This document shows positions 17,927-26,848 of a DNA stretch of 54,799 nt, in pieces (position 1 is the stretch's first letter; every line of letters starts with the position of its first letter). Both the position numbers and the translations under genes were made by a program. Under the pieces are notes generated by a model. The model was not told where the DNA came from. It did no database searches and saw only the letters and a list, made by a program, of their open reading frames with translations. Location of the stretch: contig JAFGAM010000130.1 of NCBI GenBank assembly GCA_016933675.1, positions 1-54,799 on the forward strand. Direction: 5' to 3'. The DNA comes from Candidatus Anaeroferrophillacea bacterium. Its GTDB lineage: Bacteria; Desulfobacterota; Anaeroferrophillalia; Anaeroferrophillales; Anaeroferrophillaceae.

Positions 17927-18367
17927 GAAATTTCTTCTGTCCAATAACCTCTCGAAATGATAACTCTTTGATATAATAACATTTATCACATGGTTATCAT
18001 ATACAACATACAACATGCAATGTTCCCCAGCCTTAGAAACCACTATTTGAGAATTTATTAACATTGGCTGGCAAGTGAACATAGAACAGGTTTATATCAT
18101 TATTATAAAGGTCGACCCCTTGAGCATTAAAAGGCTTTAATCACTGATGACAGGAACTTTTCATCACCCAGCGGCAATTTTCAACCAGTTACCGCCAGCC
18201 GGCTGGCGAACCCGGAACATCGCCGGCCGCGGCATTTCAATACCCCTTTTGAGACAAGCGGAGGCGGGCCATATCGGCCCGCCTCCGGGTTTGGTTCGTG
18301 TCGCAGCTACCGGTACCGGGGGACGTTGTGGACGTCTCCGGCCAGCGACAGAGATTGCCGTCCGTAA
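17927..18367. other. AT-rich intergenic region upstream of nuo
   Basis: No gene is supported. It is markedly AT-rich up to about 18145. It holds an 8-bp inverted pair (atgataac at about 17956-17963 and gttatcat at about 17993-18000) enclosing a tataataac tract, and a short tandem acaacat repeat near 18003-18016. These lie upstream of the nuo -35 and could be an UP element or activator sites. Confidence 0.4.
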
Positions 18368-19762
18368 TCAGGATACCAGGTATTCGTGCATTGCCGCCGC
18401 CGCCTTCTTGCCGGCGCCCATGGCCATAATGACGGTGGCGGCGCCGGTGACGATGTCACCGCCGGCAAACACCCCGTCACGGCTGGTGCGGCCGGTCTCC
18501 TCGTCCGCCAGGATGTTTCCCCGGCGGGTCAGGTCGAGGCCCGGGGTGGTCTTGGGAATCAGGGGATTCGGGCCGTTGCCGATAGCCACCACCACGGTGT
18601 CGACTTCAAGAACAAACTCGGAACCTTCGACCGGCACCGGCCGGCGCCGGCCGGACTCGTCGGGCTCGCCCAGCGCCATGCGGATGCACTCGACACCGGT
18701 CACGCAGCCCTGGTCATCACCGACGATGCGCAGCGGATTGGCCAGCAGCTGAAAGTCCACCCCCTCCTCCTCGGCGTGATGGATCTCCTCGCCGCGGGCC
18801 GGCATCTCCTCATGCGAACGGCGGTAGACAATGTAGGATTTCTCCGCCCCGAGGCGCAGGGCGGTGCGCGAGGCGTCCATGGCGACGTTGCCGCCGCCGA
18901 AGACGGCCACCCGCCGGCCGACGGCCACCGGGGTATCATACGCGGGAAAGAGGTAGGCCTTCATGAGGTTGGACCGGGTAAGATACTCGTTGGCCGAGTA
19001 AACCCCGTTGAGATTCTCCCCGGGAATGTTCATGAACACCGGCAATCCGGCACCGGTACCGACGAAAATGGCATCGTATTCCTCCAGCAGTTCGTCGACG
19101 GTATCGACCATGCCGACCACGTGGTTGACCTCGATGTGGACGCCAAGCGAGGCGAGGTAATCCACCTCGGCCTGAACAATGGCCTTGGGCAGCCGGAACT
19201 CGGGGATGCCGTAGACCAGCACCCCGCCGGTCTTGTGCAACGCCTCGAAGATGGTCACCCTGTGGCCCAGCTTGATGAGATCGCCGGCGCAGGTGAGCCC
19301 CGCCGGACCGCTGCCGACGATGGCCACCTTCTTCCCGGTGGGCGGCGCCATCTCGGGACGCGACACCGCCTGCTGCTGCCGTTCGTAATCGGCGGCAAAA
19401 CGCTCCAGGCGCCCGATGGCCACCGGCTCACCTTTTTTACCCACGACGCAGCGCGACTCACACTGGGCCTCCTGCGGACAGACCCGGCCGCAGACCGCCG
19501 GCAGGGCGTTGGTCTCTTTCAGCTTGCGCGCCGCGCCGATGAAATCGCCGTCGGCGATGAGGCCGATGAATTCAGGGATCTTGACGTTGACCGGGCAACC
19601 CTCAACGCACTTGGGCTTCTTGCACTGCAGGCAGCGGGAGGCTTCCAGCATGGCGGTCTCGGGGGAATAACCGAAGGGAACCTCATCGAAGTTCCGCGCC
19701 CGCACCCGCGGTTCCTGCTCGGGCATCGGCTGCCGGGAAATCTTCTTTTTATCCGTGCTCAT
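18368..19762 (-). CDS. gltA: GltA/SudA-type NAD(P)H flavoprotein (glutamate synthase small-subunit-like)
   Basis: 464 residues starting MSTDKKKISRQPMPEQEPRV, with GGAGGAG upstream. N-terminal Fe-S region: CLQCKKPKCVEGCPV and CGRVCPQEAQCESRC (about residues 45-110). Then an FAD-binding GxGxxG (VAIVGSGPAGLTCAGDLIK, about 145) and an NAD(P)-binding VAVFGGGNVAMDASRTALRLG (about 290), and a terminal FAD contact GVFAGGDIVTGAATVIMAMG. This architecture is shared by the glutamate synthase small subunit, SudA (sulfide dehydrogenase) and NfnB. The adjacent SudB-like gene, 2 nt upstream, argues for a SudAB/NfnAB-type complex that exchanges electrons between NAD(P)H and ferredoxin or polysulfide. Which of these it does cannot be read from the sequence. 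Confidence 0.88.
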   Translation of the reverse strand: MSTDKKKISRQPMPEQEPRVRARNFDEVPFGYSPETAMLEASRCLQCKKPKCVEGCPVNVKIPEFIGLIADGDFIGAARKLKETNALPAVCGRVCPQEAQCESRCVVGKKGEPVAIGRLERFAADYERQQQAVSRPEMAPPTGKKVAIVGSGPAGLTCAGDLIKLGHRVTIFEALHKTGGVLVYGIPEFRLPKAIVQAEVDYLASLGVHIEVNHVVGMVDTVDELLEEYDAIFVGTGAGLPVFMNIPGENLNGVYSANEYLTRSNLMKAYLFPAYDTPVAVGRRVAVFGGGNVAMDASRTALRLGAEKSYIVYRRSHEEMPARGEEIHHAEEEGVDFQLLANPLRIVGDDQGCVTGVECIRMALGEPDESGRRRPVPVEGSEFVLEVDTVVVAIGNGPNPLIPKTTPGLDLTRRGNILADEETGRTSRDGVFAGGDIVTGAATVIMAMGAGKKAAAAMHEYLVS

Positions 19763-19764
19763 CT

Positions 19765-20646
19765 TCAGATCTCCTCCTGCCGGCAACCGCCGCAGTCGCA
19801 ACCGGCCCGGTGCTGCAGCAGCAGTTCCATGGACCGCTTTTCCTGTTCGAGATACATCCGCTGGCGCTGCATGAGTTCGTCGAAATCGACCTGGTGGCCG
19901 TCAAACTCCGGCCCGTCGACGCAGACGAAGCGAGTCTTGCCGCCAACCGTCACCCGGCAGGCACCGCACATGCCGGTGGCGTCGACCATGATGGAGTTGA
20001 GGCTTACCAGCGTCTTGACGCCGAAGGGCTCGGAGGTTTTGGCGACGAACTTCATCATTATGGGCGGGCCGATGCCGATCACCAGACTGATGTCCCGGGC
20101 GTCACGGTCCGCTTCCAGCAGTTCCTGTTCAACGGCAGTGACCAGTCCCTTCCGTCCGTAGGAACCGTCGTCGGTGGTCACATGCACCTCGTCACTGACG
20201 GCACGCATCTTATCCTCCCAGAAAAGGAGGTCTTGCGTCCGCGCTCCCATGATGGTGATCACCCGGTTGCCGTGTCTTTTGAGCTCGCGGATGATATTGT
20301 GCACCGGGGCGATGCCGATGCCGCCGGCAATGCACAGCACGGCACCGTAATTGTCCATGTGGGTGGGCTGACCCAGCGGGCCGATGAAATCGAGGATTTC
20401 GTCGCCCTCCTCCAGCCGGCCGAGATCGGCAGTGGTCTTGCCCACCTCCTGGAAAACGATGGTCACCGTCCCCCGGTCGACATCGGTGTCGGCGATGGTG
20501 AGCGGAATCCGCTCGCCGGTCTCACTCACCCTGAGAACGATAAACTGGCCGCCCTTCGCCTTGCGGGCGATGGCCGGGGCCTCGATCTCCATCATCTTGA
20601 CGGCCGGGTCACGGGAATACTCGGCCTTGGCAATAATCCTGTTCAC
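19765..20646 (-). CDS. SudB/NfnA-type ferredoxin-NAD(P) reductase subunit
   Basis: 293 residues. GTG start at 20646 with AGGAG 6 nt upstream; the longer ATG start reads through a repeat-like leader and is disfavoured. Domains: FAD-binding barrel (residues 1-95, with GERIPLTIAD), NAD(P)-binding fold (CIAGGIGIAPVHNIIRELK near 105), and a [2Fe-2S] site near 225-245 (DATGMCGACRVTVGG, then RFVCVDGPEFDG). Sulfide/dihydroorotate dehydrogenase-like FAD/NAD-binding family, partner of the GltA/SudA gene 2 nt downstream. The C-terminus adds HRAGCDCGGCRQEEI, a CxCxxC motif that I do not know from the family and that could bind another metal site. Confidence 0.87.
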   Translation of the reverse strand: MNRIIAKAEYSRDPAVKMMEIEAPAIARKAKGGQFIVLRVSETGERIPLTIADTDVDRGTVTIVFQEVGKTTADLGRLEEGDEILDFIGPLGQPTHMDNYGAVLCIAGGIGIAPVHNIIRELKRHGNRVITIMGARTQDLLFWEDKMRAVSDEVHVTTDDGSYGRKGLVTAVEQELLEADRDARDISLVIGIGPPIMMKFVAKTSEPFGVKTLVSLNSIMVDATGMCGACRVTVGGKTRFVCVDGPEFDGHQVDFDELMQRQRMYLEQEKRSMELLLQHRAGCDCGGCRQEEI

Positions 20647-20693
20647 TCCGCTCTCCTTTGATGACGGCTTCGTGGCAAACTCCATCTCGACCG

Positions 20694-20724
20694 TTACGCG
20701 GCAACCCGAGTCGTTCAACGTAGG
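20694..20724. repeat. Dispersed repeat R1, copy 1
   Basis: 31 bases matching 26980-27010 at 26 positions (shared core gcaacccga, tcgttcaacg). It lies in the 5' leader of sudB. The other copy is in the spacer upstream of the BON lipoprotein gene. Confidence 0.5.
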
Positions 20725-20831
20725 CTACGCGGCATCCCGCAGACAGGGAAACACCGCGAGTCCGGAGTCGCTACGACGCCATCCGGCATTCCGGGCCGTC
20801 TGGCGTTTGCCGCACCGCTCCTCTCTGACCC

Positions 20832-20892
20832 GAGAACCTTGATAATTATTACACAAGGGGTTCTCAGTATACAAGATTCCACCCTTTGTCAA
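20832..20892 (-). promoter_or_regulatory. sudB-gltA promoter with stem-loop at +1
   Basis: Minus strand: TTGACA at 20892-20887, 15-bp spacer, TATACT at 20871-20866. Immediately after the -10 comes an inverted repeat, GAGAACCCCTTG (20865-20854) and CAAGGTTCTC (20841-20832), ten pairs with a 2-nt bulge and an AU-rich 12-nt loop. The arrangement mirrors that of the nuo promoter. The leader to the sudB GTG would be about 210 nt. Confidence 0.6.
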
Positions 20893-21214
20893 GATTTTTC
20901 ATCGTCAATGGTGGATGCAACCCGGTGATGACCGGTATGTTTTTTGCTGATTCATCCACAGCGAGCCCGGCTCAGTACCGGAATCTCCATTTCTGCATGG
21001 TGCCCGCAGCGCTGCAATTGCACCCCGCTGCCGGCTTCGTGACCGCGCCACCATCCCGGCAGCGGCGTGGCAATCGGGTTGACCCGCCCCGCGTCCGAGG
21101 TGATAATCTCCCCAGGTTCCCCATCGGTCGATTCCGGCAGGGTTTTGGATCCGCCCCATGCCGCCTCATTGCGGCGGCGGTTACGGTTTCATCTTCCCTG
21201 CCGACGGCCGGAAA
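20893..21214. other. Intergenic region between sudB promoter and ftsZ
   Basis: No gene. A hairpin gccgcc/ggcggc (21160-21178) lies about 35 bases after the ftsZ stop without a T run, so it may be the 3' end of the dcw transcript but is not a clear terminator. 21032-21050 (cggcttcgtgaccgcgcca) matches 32611-32629 at 18 of 19 positions, a dispersed repeat piece. Confidence 0.4.
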
Positions 21215-22405
21215 TCAGTCGAGCTGCCGGCGCAGGAAGGTGGGAAAATCCAGGTCGTCGAGATCGGCAGTCATCTCGCTATCGGGCAGGCCGACCACCT
21301 TCTTCACCGTCCGGGCAATCTCCTGACGATCCATCTCGATCCCCGGCTGGTGGGATTTATAGGCCGGAGTGCGATCGACATCGTGGCGTACCCCGTTCCT
21401 CGCCGGCCGCGGCCACTTGTCGCCGAGCCCCGGCTGCTTGACCTGTTGCACCGGCTCGAACCCGGTGGCGATAACGGTAACGCGGATATCCTCGCCCATG
21501 CTCTCGTCGAGCACGGCGCCGAAGATAATATTGGCGTCCTCGTGGGCCTCTTCCTGGATCAACGACGACGCCTCGTTCACCTCGAAGAGCGTCAGCCCCT
21601 CGCCGGCGGTAATGTTGATCAAAATCCCTTTCGCCCCCTGGATGCTGATGTCCTCCAGCAGCGGTGAGGCGACCGCCTTGTGCGCCGCTTCCACGGCGCG
21701 GTTTTCACCGCCGGCGGTGCCGGTACCCATGAGCGCCATGCCGGTGTTGCTCATGATCGTCTTGATGTCCTGAAAATCAAGGTTGATCAGCCCGTGAACA
21801 TTGATCAGGTCGGAGATGCTGCGCACCGCCTGCATCAGCACCTCGTCGGCCTTGCTGAAGGCCTCCATCATCGAGGTGTTCTTACCGACGATGTTCAGCA
21901 GCCGTTGATTGGGAATGGTGATCAGGGCGTCGACGCTCTCGCGCAGTTCGTCGAGCCCCTCTTCGGCCTGGCGCATGCGCTTGCGGCCCTCGAAGATAAA
22001 CGGTTTGGTGACCACCGCCACCGCCAGGGCACCGAATTCCTTGGCCAGCTTGGCGATCACCGGCGCTCCCCCGGTACCGGTACCGCCGCCCATACCGGCG
22101 GTGAGAAACACCATGTCGGCACCAACAAGGAACTCGGAGATTTTGTCGGTATCCTCGATGGTGGCGTTGCGACCGACATCCGGGTTGGCTCCGGCGCCGA
22201 GCCCGCGCGTCAGCCGCGATCCTAATTGCAGCTTTGCCGGCACCGGCGAGGCGCCGAGCGCCTGGGCATCGGTATTGGCGACGATGAAATCGACCCCCTG
22301 CACCCCGGCTTTCATCATGCTGTTGACGGCATTGCTGCCCCCGCCCCCGATCCCGATAACCTTGATGGTGGCATGCAGCTGTGAGGTTTCATCAAATTCG
22401 AACAT
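21215..22405 (-). CDS. ftsZ: Cell division protein FtsZ
   Basis: 396 residues, tubulin-like GTPase forming the division ring. Visible: [13 protein letters not shown] (residues 18-30), the tubulin signature [20 protein letters not shown] (about 104-123), the T7-loop region [20 protein letters not shown] (about 205), and the C-terminal peptide [11 protein letters not shown] that docks on FtsA. A short linker of about 50 residues precedes it. Last gene of the dcw cluster, 101 bases after ftsA. Confidence 0.97.
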   Translation of the reverse strand: MFEFDETSQLHATIKVIGIGGGGSNAVNSMMKAGVQGVDFIVANTDAQALGASPVPAKLQLGSRLTRGLGAGANPDVGRNATIEDTDKISEFLVGADMVFLTAGMGGGTGTGGAPVIAKLAKEFGALAVAVVTKPFIFEGRKRMRQAEEGLDELRESVDALITIPNQRLLNIVGKNTSMMEAFSKADEVLMQAVRSISDLINVHGLINLDFQDIKTIMSNTGMALMGTGTAGGENRAVEAAHKAVASPLLEDISIQGAKGILINITAGEGLTLFEVNEASSLIQEEAHEDANIIFGAVLDESMGEDIRVTVIATGFEPVQQVKQPGLGDKWPRPARNGVRHDVDRTPAYKSHQPGIEMDRQEIARTVKKVVGLPDSEMTADLDDLDFPTFLRRQLD

Positions 22406-22506
22406 GCTGGCACCTCCTCCCCCGATCGCGTTCCGTTTCCGCTCCGGAAATTACATTCACGGTATATCTTTCCGCGTTCCGGGCAGACCCGGAAACACGC
22501 CGCTGG

Positions 22507-23733
22507 TTAAAAAAAATCCAGAAACCAGTTCTTCATCCGTACAAAGAGTTTGGCGAAAAGGTTGACATCGGCACTGCTCAGCCGGCCACCGGCAACATGC
22601 CGGGTACCGTGGATCAGCAACCCGACACCGGTGGCATACATGGGACTTTTCACCACATCCAGAAGACCGCCCACGCGCTGCGGCATGCCGACGCGGGACT
22701 GCATCTCGAAGACACTCTCCGCCAGGGTCTCGATGCCCGGCATCAGCGCCGACCCGCCGGTGAGAACGACACCTGAAACCACTTGATCGTACAGTCCGGA
22801 CTTGTAAAGTTCACGTTTCACCAGCTCGAGGATCTCCTCCATGCGCGGTTCGATAATCTCACCAAGGATCTGACGCGAGAGTACCCGCGGCTGACGGCCG
22901 CCGACGCTGGGCACCTCGATGGTATCGTTCTGGTCGATCTGTGAGATCACCGCGCACCCGAACTGTTTCTTGATCTTCTCGGCGGCGTTGATCGGCGTCC
23001 TGAGACCGATGGCGATATCGCTGGTAAGCTGATTGCCGCCGAGCGGCAGGGACGCGGTATAGGAGATGCTGCCGCCGGCAAACACGGCGATATCGGTAGT
23101 CCCGCCGCCGATATCAATGAGAACCACGCCAAGTTCCTTCTCTTCCGGCGTCAAAACCGCCTCGCTGGAGGCCAACTGCTGGAGAACGATATCCTGCACC
23201 TCAAGCCCGGCACGGTTGCAGGAGCGGACGATATTCTGCGCCGAGGCCACCGCGGCGGTAACGATGTGTACCTTGACCTCGAGCCGCACCCCGGACATGC
23301 CCACCGGATCACGGATGCCGTCCTGCTCGTCGATGACGAACTCCTGCGCCAGGGTATGCACCACCTCCCGATCCAGGGGTATGGCCACCGCCTTGGCGGC
23401 CTCAATGACCTTGTCGACATCCTTCCGGGTCACTTCGCGGTCCTTGACGCCGATGATGCCGTGACTGTTAAACCCCTTGATGTGGGCCCCGGCAATACCG
23501 GTCATTACCGATCGAATAGCGGCACCAGACATCATCTCGGCTTCCTCGACCGCCTTCCTGATCGAATCCACCGTGCTGTCGATATTGACCACCACCCCCT
23601 TACGCAGACCCTCGGACGGATGGGTGCCGATGCCGATGATTTCCAGGACATCGTCCGTCACCCGCCCGACAATGGCACAAATCTTTGTCGTGCCGATATC
23701 CAGCCCGACCACCGTCTGGTTGTTTCTGCCCAT
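22507..23733 (-). CDS. ftsA: Cell division protein FtsA
   Basis: 408 residues, actin-like ATPase that tethers FtsZ to the membrane. Phosphate 1 motif GLDIGTTKICAIVG at the start, the 1C insertion region around HIKGFNSHGIIGVKDREVTR, phosphate 2 VVLIDIGGGTTDIAVFAGG (about 205), adenosine motif VVLTGGSALMPGIETLAE (about 330). It ends in LFVRMKNWFLDFF, an amphipathic membrane-targeting helix, which confirms an intact C-terminus. Confidence 0.96.
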   Translation of the reverse strand: MGRNNQTVVGLDIGTTKICAIVGRVTDDVLEIIGIGTHPSEGLRKGVVVNIDSTVDSIRKAVEEAEMMSGAAIRSVMTGIAGAHIKGFNSHGIIGVKDREVTRKDVDKVIEAAKAVAIPLDREVVHTLAQEFVIDEQDGIRDPVGMSGVRLEVKVHIVTAAVASAQNIVRSCNRAGLEVQDIVLQQLASSEAVLTPEEKELGVVLIDIGGGTTDIAVFAGGSISYTASLPLGGNQLTSDIAIGLRTPINAAEKIKKQFGCAVISQIDQNDTIEVPSVGGRQPRVLSRQILGEIIEPRMEEILELVKRELYKSGLYDQVVSGVVLTGGSALMPGIETLAESVFEMQSRVGMPQRVGGLLDVVKSPMYATGVGLLIHGTRHVAGGRLSSADVNLFAKLFVRMKNWFLDFF

Positions 23734-23769
23734 ACCCCCCCCGTTTATCGGCGCCCGCCGGGCCGCCCG

Positions 23770-24630
23770 TCAGCTGCCGGTTTCGCGATAGCGAACCACG
23801 ACGCTGTGGCGGTTCCGACAATCAAAACGCGTGATTCGGTCCGCCTCCGCCCCGAGATAGCGCACCACCGTCTGCCAGCGGTCCAGGGCTTCCTCCAGCT
23901 CGTGTTCCCCCAGGTGCAGCTGCCAGACATGACGGCGGGTATAAACCGCAAGGCCGCTTGAGCCGTCCGCGTGAATCTCCGCCAATCCCTCCTGCTGCCG
24001 TTCCGGACTACGATTCCAGCACGCCAGCAGTTCGAGACAGCGCTCGAGGGCGGCACGACGCGCCACCCGGTCACCCTTGAACCGCTCCTTTTCAAGCCCG
24101 GTGATGACGGGAAAGTCGACCTCTTCTCCAACCTCCACCGGTTTGAATATCTCCCCCCCGCCGTCGACGTAGTGGAGTCGATCGAGGTTGATCACCGCCA
24201 CCGGCACCCGTTCGGCGATGCTCACCAGCAACCGGTCGGGCCATTGTCGGCTGATCTCCGCCTCGTGGACAAAGGGCAGGGAAGCTATGCGTTCACGGGT
24301 CGCCTCCAGATCCACCCGGTGCAACAGCGTAGTCCCGTCAACCCCCAGCTGCCGGGCAATCTCACCCCTTGCGGTCTGGTAATTCCCCTCCACGACAACC
24401 TCCTTTACGGTGCCGATGCGACGCTCCCGCAGCGCCTGTTCCAGCCCGGCAATACCACGCCGGGCACCCCATATCGCCGCCACCAACCCCGCGGCGGCAA
24501 TAACCCCAAGAAGCACCCGCAGGGCAACACCCCGCAGCTGCCGGCGGCGCCTGCCGCTGCGCCCCCACCGCAGGTCCCGACGCCGATTGGTCAATCGCCG
24601 CTTCGACGTCCCCGCCGCCTTTTGAGCCAT
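23770..24630 (-). CDS. ftsQ: Cell division protein FtsQ
   Basis: 286 residues: a very basic cytoplasmic N-terminus (SKRRLTNRRRDLRWGRSGRR), one membrane helix (about 37-57), a POTRA domain (VKEVVVEGNYQTARGEIARQ to about residue 140, with the conserved FVHEAEISRQWPDRL), then the FtsQ beta domain. Bitopic divisome protein that links FtsA/FtsZ to FtsB/FtsL. Position between ddl and ftsA is standard. Sequence is poorly conserved in this family, so the call rests on layout and the POTRA motif. Confidence 0.93.
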   Translation of the reverse strand: MAQKAAGTSKRRLTNRRRDLRWGRSGRRRRQLRGVALRVLLGVIAAAGLVAAIWGARRGIAGLEQALRERRIGTVKEVVVEGNYQTARGEIARQLGVDGTTLLHRVDLEATRERIASLPFVHEAEISRQWPDRLLVSIAERVPVAVINLDRLHYVDGGGEIFKPVEVGEEVDFPVITGLEKERFKGDRVARRAALERCLELLACWNRSPERQQEGLAEIHADGSSGLAVYTRRHVWQLHLGEHELEEALDRWQTVVRYLGAEADRITRFDCRNRHSVVVRYRETGS

Positions 24631-24639
24631 CGCTCCCGG

Positions 24640-25584
24640 TCACACGCCGACATGCAGCGCCGCCGCCGTCAGCATCCGCTCCAGCAGATCGATGAATGTC
24701 AGCCCGCCGGCGGCGGCGGCCTTGGGCAGCAGACTGGTCGCGGTCATTCCCGGAACGGTGTTGATCTCGATGACCCAGGGGGTCCGGTCTGGGGCCAGAC
24801 GAAAATCGACCCGCACCGCACCGGCGGTACAGGCGGTCGCCTGGCAGCTCGCCACCGCCAGTTCCTGGATGGTGCGGGTCAGTGCCGCGGCCAGCGGCGC
24901 CGGCACCCGGTAGACCGTTTTACCGGGGGTATACTTGGCCTCGTAATCGTACAGCCCCGATAGCGGCTCGATCTGGATCAGCGGCAGCGGCACGCCGTCG
25001 AGTACCGAGACGGTGATCTCGGTTCCGGCGATGTAGCGTTCGATAAGCACCTCGCGGTCCCGCTCCCCGGCGGCGGCCACCGCCGCCGGCAGACCCGCCG
25101 GCGCCTCGACAACGGTAATCCCGAGACTCGAACCTTCGCTCACCGGTTTCACCACTACCGGAAAATCGATGCCGATCTCCGCCACCGCCGGCGGTGACTC
25201 CGGCAGACAACAAACCCATTCCGGCGTCGGGATACCCGCCGCCGCCAGGATGCGCTTGGTCATCACCTTGTGCATCGCCAGACTGCTGCCCAGCACCCCG
25301 GGACCGGTATAGGGTATACCGAGATACTCCAGCAGCCCCTGGATGGTGCCGTCCTCCCCGTAGCGACCATGCAGGGCGATAAAGGCGACATCGATGTCAT
25401 GTTCCACCAGCCGGACGGCAATCTGCCGGTCGACGTCGATACCCACCGCGCGATAGCCCCCAGCCCGCAGGGTTTCCAGCACCGCGGCCCCGGTTTTCAG
25501 CGAGATCAGGCGTTCCGCCGACAGCCCGCCGTAGAGCACGCCGATGGTCCGCCGGCGCAGAGTGCCACGATCAATCGTGTTCAT
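24640..25584 (-). CDS. ddl: D-alanine--D-alanine ligase
   Basis: 314 residues from MNTIDRGTLRRRTIGVLYGG, start backed by GGAAGGG. ATP-grasp enzyme joining two D-Ala for the peptidoglycan stem. Landmarks: LHGRYGEDGTIQGLLEYLGI (about 78-97), YTGPGVLGSSLAMHKVMTK, FPVVVKPVSEGSSLGI, and the Mg-binding VIEINTVPGMTATSLLP near 275. It overlaps the end of murB by 14 nt. DdlB-type by location. Confidence 0.95.
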   Translation of the reverse strand: MNTIDRGTLRRRTIGVLYGGLSAERLISLKTGAAVLETLRAGGYRAVGIDVDRQIAVRLVEHDIDVAFIALHGRYGEDGTIQGLLEYLGIPYTGPGVLGSSLAMHKVMTKRILAAAGIPTPEWVCCLPESPPAVAEIGIDFPVVVKPVSEGSSLGITVVEAPAGLPAAVAAAGERDREVLIERYIAGTEITVSVLDGVPLPLIQIEPLSGLYDYEAKYTPGKTVYRVPAPLAAALTRTIQELAVASCQATACTAGAVRVDFRLAPDRTPWVIEINTVPGMTATSLLPKAAAAGGLTFIDLLERMLTAAALHVGV

Positions 25585-26530
25585 GGTGCCCTTCCCCGAC
25601 CATACAACCACCCCAACAGACAACCTCGGGTTCCAGGTCGATACCGAAACGTTCCCGCACCGCGGTGCGGATATCGGTCATCAGCCCCAGCACATCAGCG
25701 GCCCGAGCCGGCGGCCGGGTAACGATGAAATTGGCGTGCTCCGCCGCCACCACAGCGGTTCCGCGGCGGCGGCCACGGAAACCGCAGGCATCGATCAACC
25801 GGCCGGCATATTCGCCGGGCGGATTCCGGAACATCGAACCGGCACTTGGCTTGCCCCAGGGCTGTCGCGCGCGGCGGGCGGTCAGCACCCGCTGCCGCCG
25901 GGCCTCCACCTCTTCCGGCCCCAGCCACGGCAGCCGCAGGCTCACCGAGGCCGCCACCGTTCCTGCCGGCAGGCCGCCGCAGCGGTAGCCGGGCCGCAGT
26001 TCATCCCGATACAGCGGTCGGCAACCGCCGATATCACACACTTCACACACATCGACATAGTCGACAAAGCTTTCGCCGAAAGCGCCGGCGTTCATTGCCA
26101 GCGCCCCGCCGATGGTCGCCGGTACCCCGGCGAGAAATTCGAGCCCACCGTACCCGGATGTCCGCGACCAGGATATGAGCGCCGACATGCGGACGCCGGC
26201 GCCGCAGATCAGCATCGCCTGGTCGTGGTCCCGGCAGACCTCGGTCATATCCGTCAGCCGCTCGACGGTACTGATGACCACCGCGTCCACCAGCCCCGCA
26301 TCGGCCGGAATGACGTTGCTGCCGCCACCCAGTATCACCGCCGGAATCTCAAGCTCCGCCAGCAGGCGCAGCATCTCCCGCAGTTCCGTTGCCCCGGCCG
26401 GGGCGAGGCAGACCCGCGCCGGGCCGCCCACACCGATGGTGGTACGCGACGCCAGCGGCACGTTTTCCCGCAACCGATCAGCGAAGGCCTCCCGCAGGCG
26501 GGCGACGATACCAAGCGTCAATGCCGGCAC
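25571..26530 (-). CDS. murB: UDP-N-acetylmuramate dehydrogenase
   Basis: 319 residues, FAD enzyme that reduces UDP-GlcNAc-enolpyruvate to UDP-MurNAc. FAD motif TTIGVGGPARVCLAP (about 30-44), AVILGGGSNVIPAD, GLEFLAGVPATIGGALAMNA, the catalytic serine in KPSAGSMFRNPPGEYAG, and the late HANFIV and IDLEPEVVCWG segments. Its short form fits type II MurB enzymes, which lack the Tyr loop of the E. coli enzyme. Overlaps ddl. Confidence 0.95.
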   Translation of the reverse strand: MPALTLGIVARLREAFADRLRENVPLASRTTIGVGGPARVCLAPAGATELREMLRLLAELEIPAVILGGGSNVIPADAGLVDAVVISTVERLTDMTEVCRDHDQAMLICGAGVRMSALISWSRTSGYGGLEFLAGVPATIGGALAMNAGAFGESFVDYVDVCEVCDIGGCRPLYRDELRPGYRCGGLPAGTVAASVSLRLPWLGPEEVEARRQRVLTARRARQPWGKPSAGSMFRNPPGEYAGRLIDACGFRGRRRGTAVVAAEHANFIVTRPPARAADVLGLMTDIRTAVRERFGIDLEPEVVCWGGCMVGEGHHEHD

Positions 26531-26539
26531 GCAAAGCTC

Positions 26540-26848
26540 CTAAGGAATGATCTTCAGCAGGCTGGTGACCTTGCGCACCCCGTCGACCGCCCGCACCGCG
26601 TCGACGATTCGCATCTCCTCGCTCTCGGTATGCGCCCGGCCGGAAAGGATCACCTCACCCTGGTGGACGTCGACATCTATACCCAAAACCCTGACACCGG
26701 GCATGCTGAGCAGCTTGACATTGATCTGGGTAGCGATGCTGCTGTCGTCGATCACCTGCCCCGGGGTACGACCGCTGGGGGTGGCACAAGCGCCCAGAAA
26801 TACGGCAACAAGCAGCGCCGCCATCAGCATCCGAACCCCGCCACTCAT
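26540..26848 (-). CDS. BON-domain lipoprotein inside the dcw cluster
   Basis: 102 residues from MSGGVRMLMAALLVAVFLGA, with a lipobox FLGAC, so a lipoprotein. The rest is one BON domain: QVIDDSSIATQINVKLLSMP, VDVHQGEVILSGRAH, and VDAVRAVDGVRKVTSLLKI. BON domains bind membranes or phospholipids and occur in OsmY and DolP-type envelope proteins. A longer start at 26881 has AGGGAG upstream but lies in a simple gaattatgaattatg stretch and would give a long pre-signal region. The gene sits 9 nt before murB, between murC and murB, an uncommon place for it; coexpression with wall synthesis is likely. Confidence 0.82.
   Translation of the reverse strand: MSGGVRMLMAALLVAVFLGACATPSGRTPGQVIDDSSIATQINVKLLSMPGVRVLGIDVDVHQGEVILSGRAHTESEEMRIVDAVRAVDGVRKVTSLLKIIP

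Noticed and set aside
17792..18082. 96-codon minus ORF upstream of nuoA
   Set aside because: Lies across the nuo promoter and AT-rich region; no ribosome site and no recognisable features.
20924..20945. CCGGT-GATG-ACCGG hairpin followed by Ts on the plus strand
   Set aside because: No plus-strand gene ends before it; stem only 5 bp.
17787..21214. Possible nuoE/F/G near the nuo operon
   Set aside because: Flanking flavoprotein genes have GltA/SudB architecture, not the FMN/NADH site of NuoF or the NuoG Fe-S pattern.
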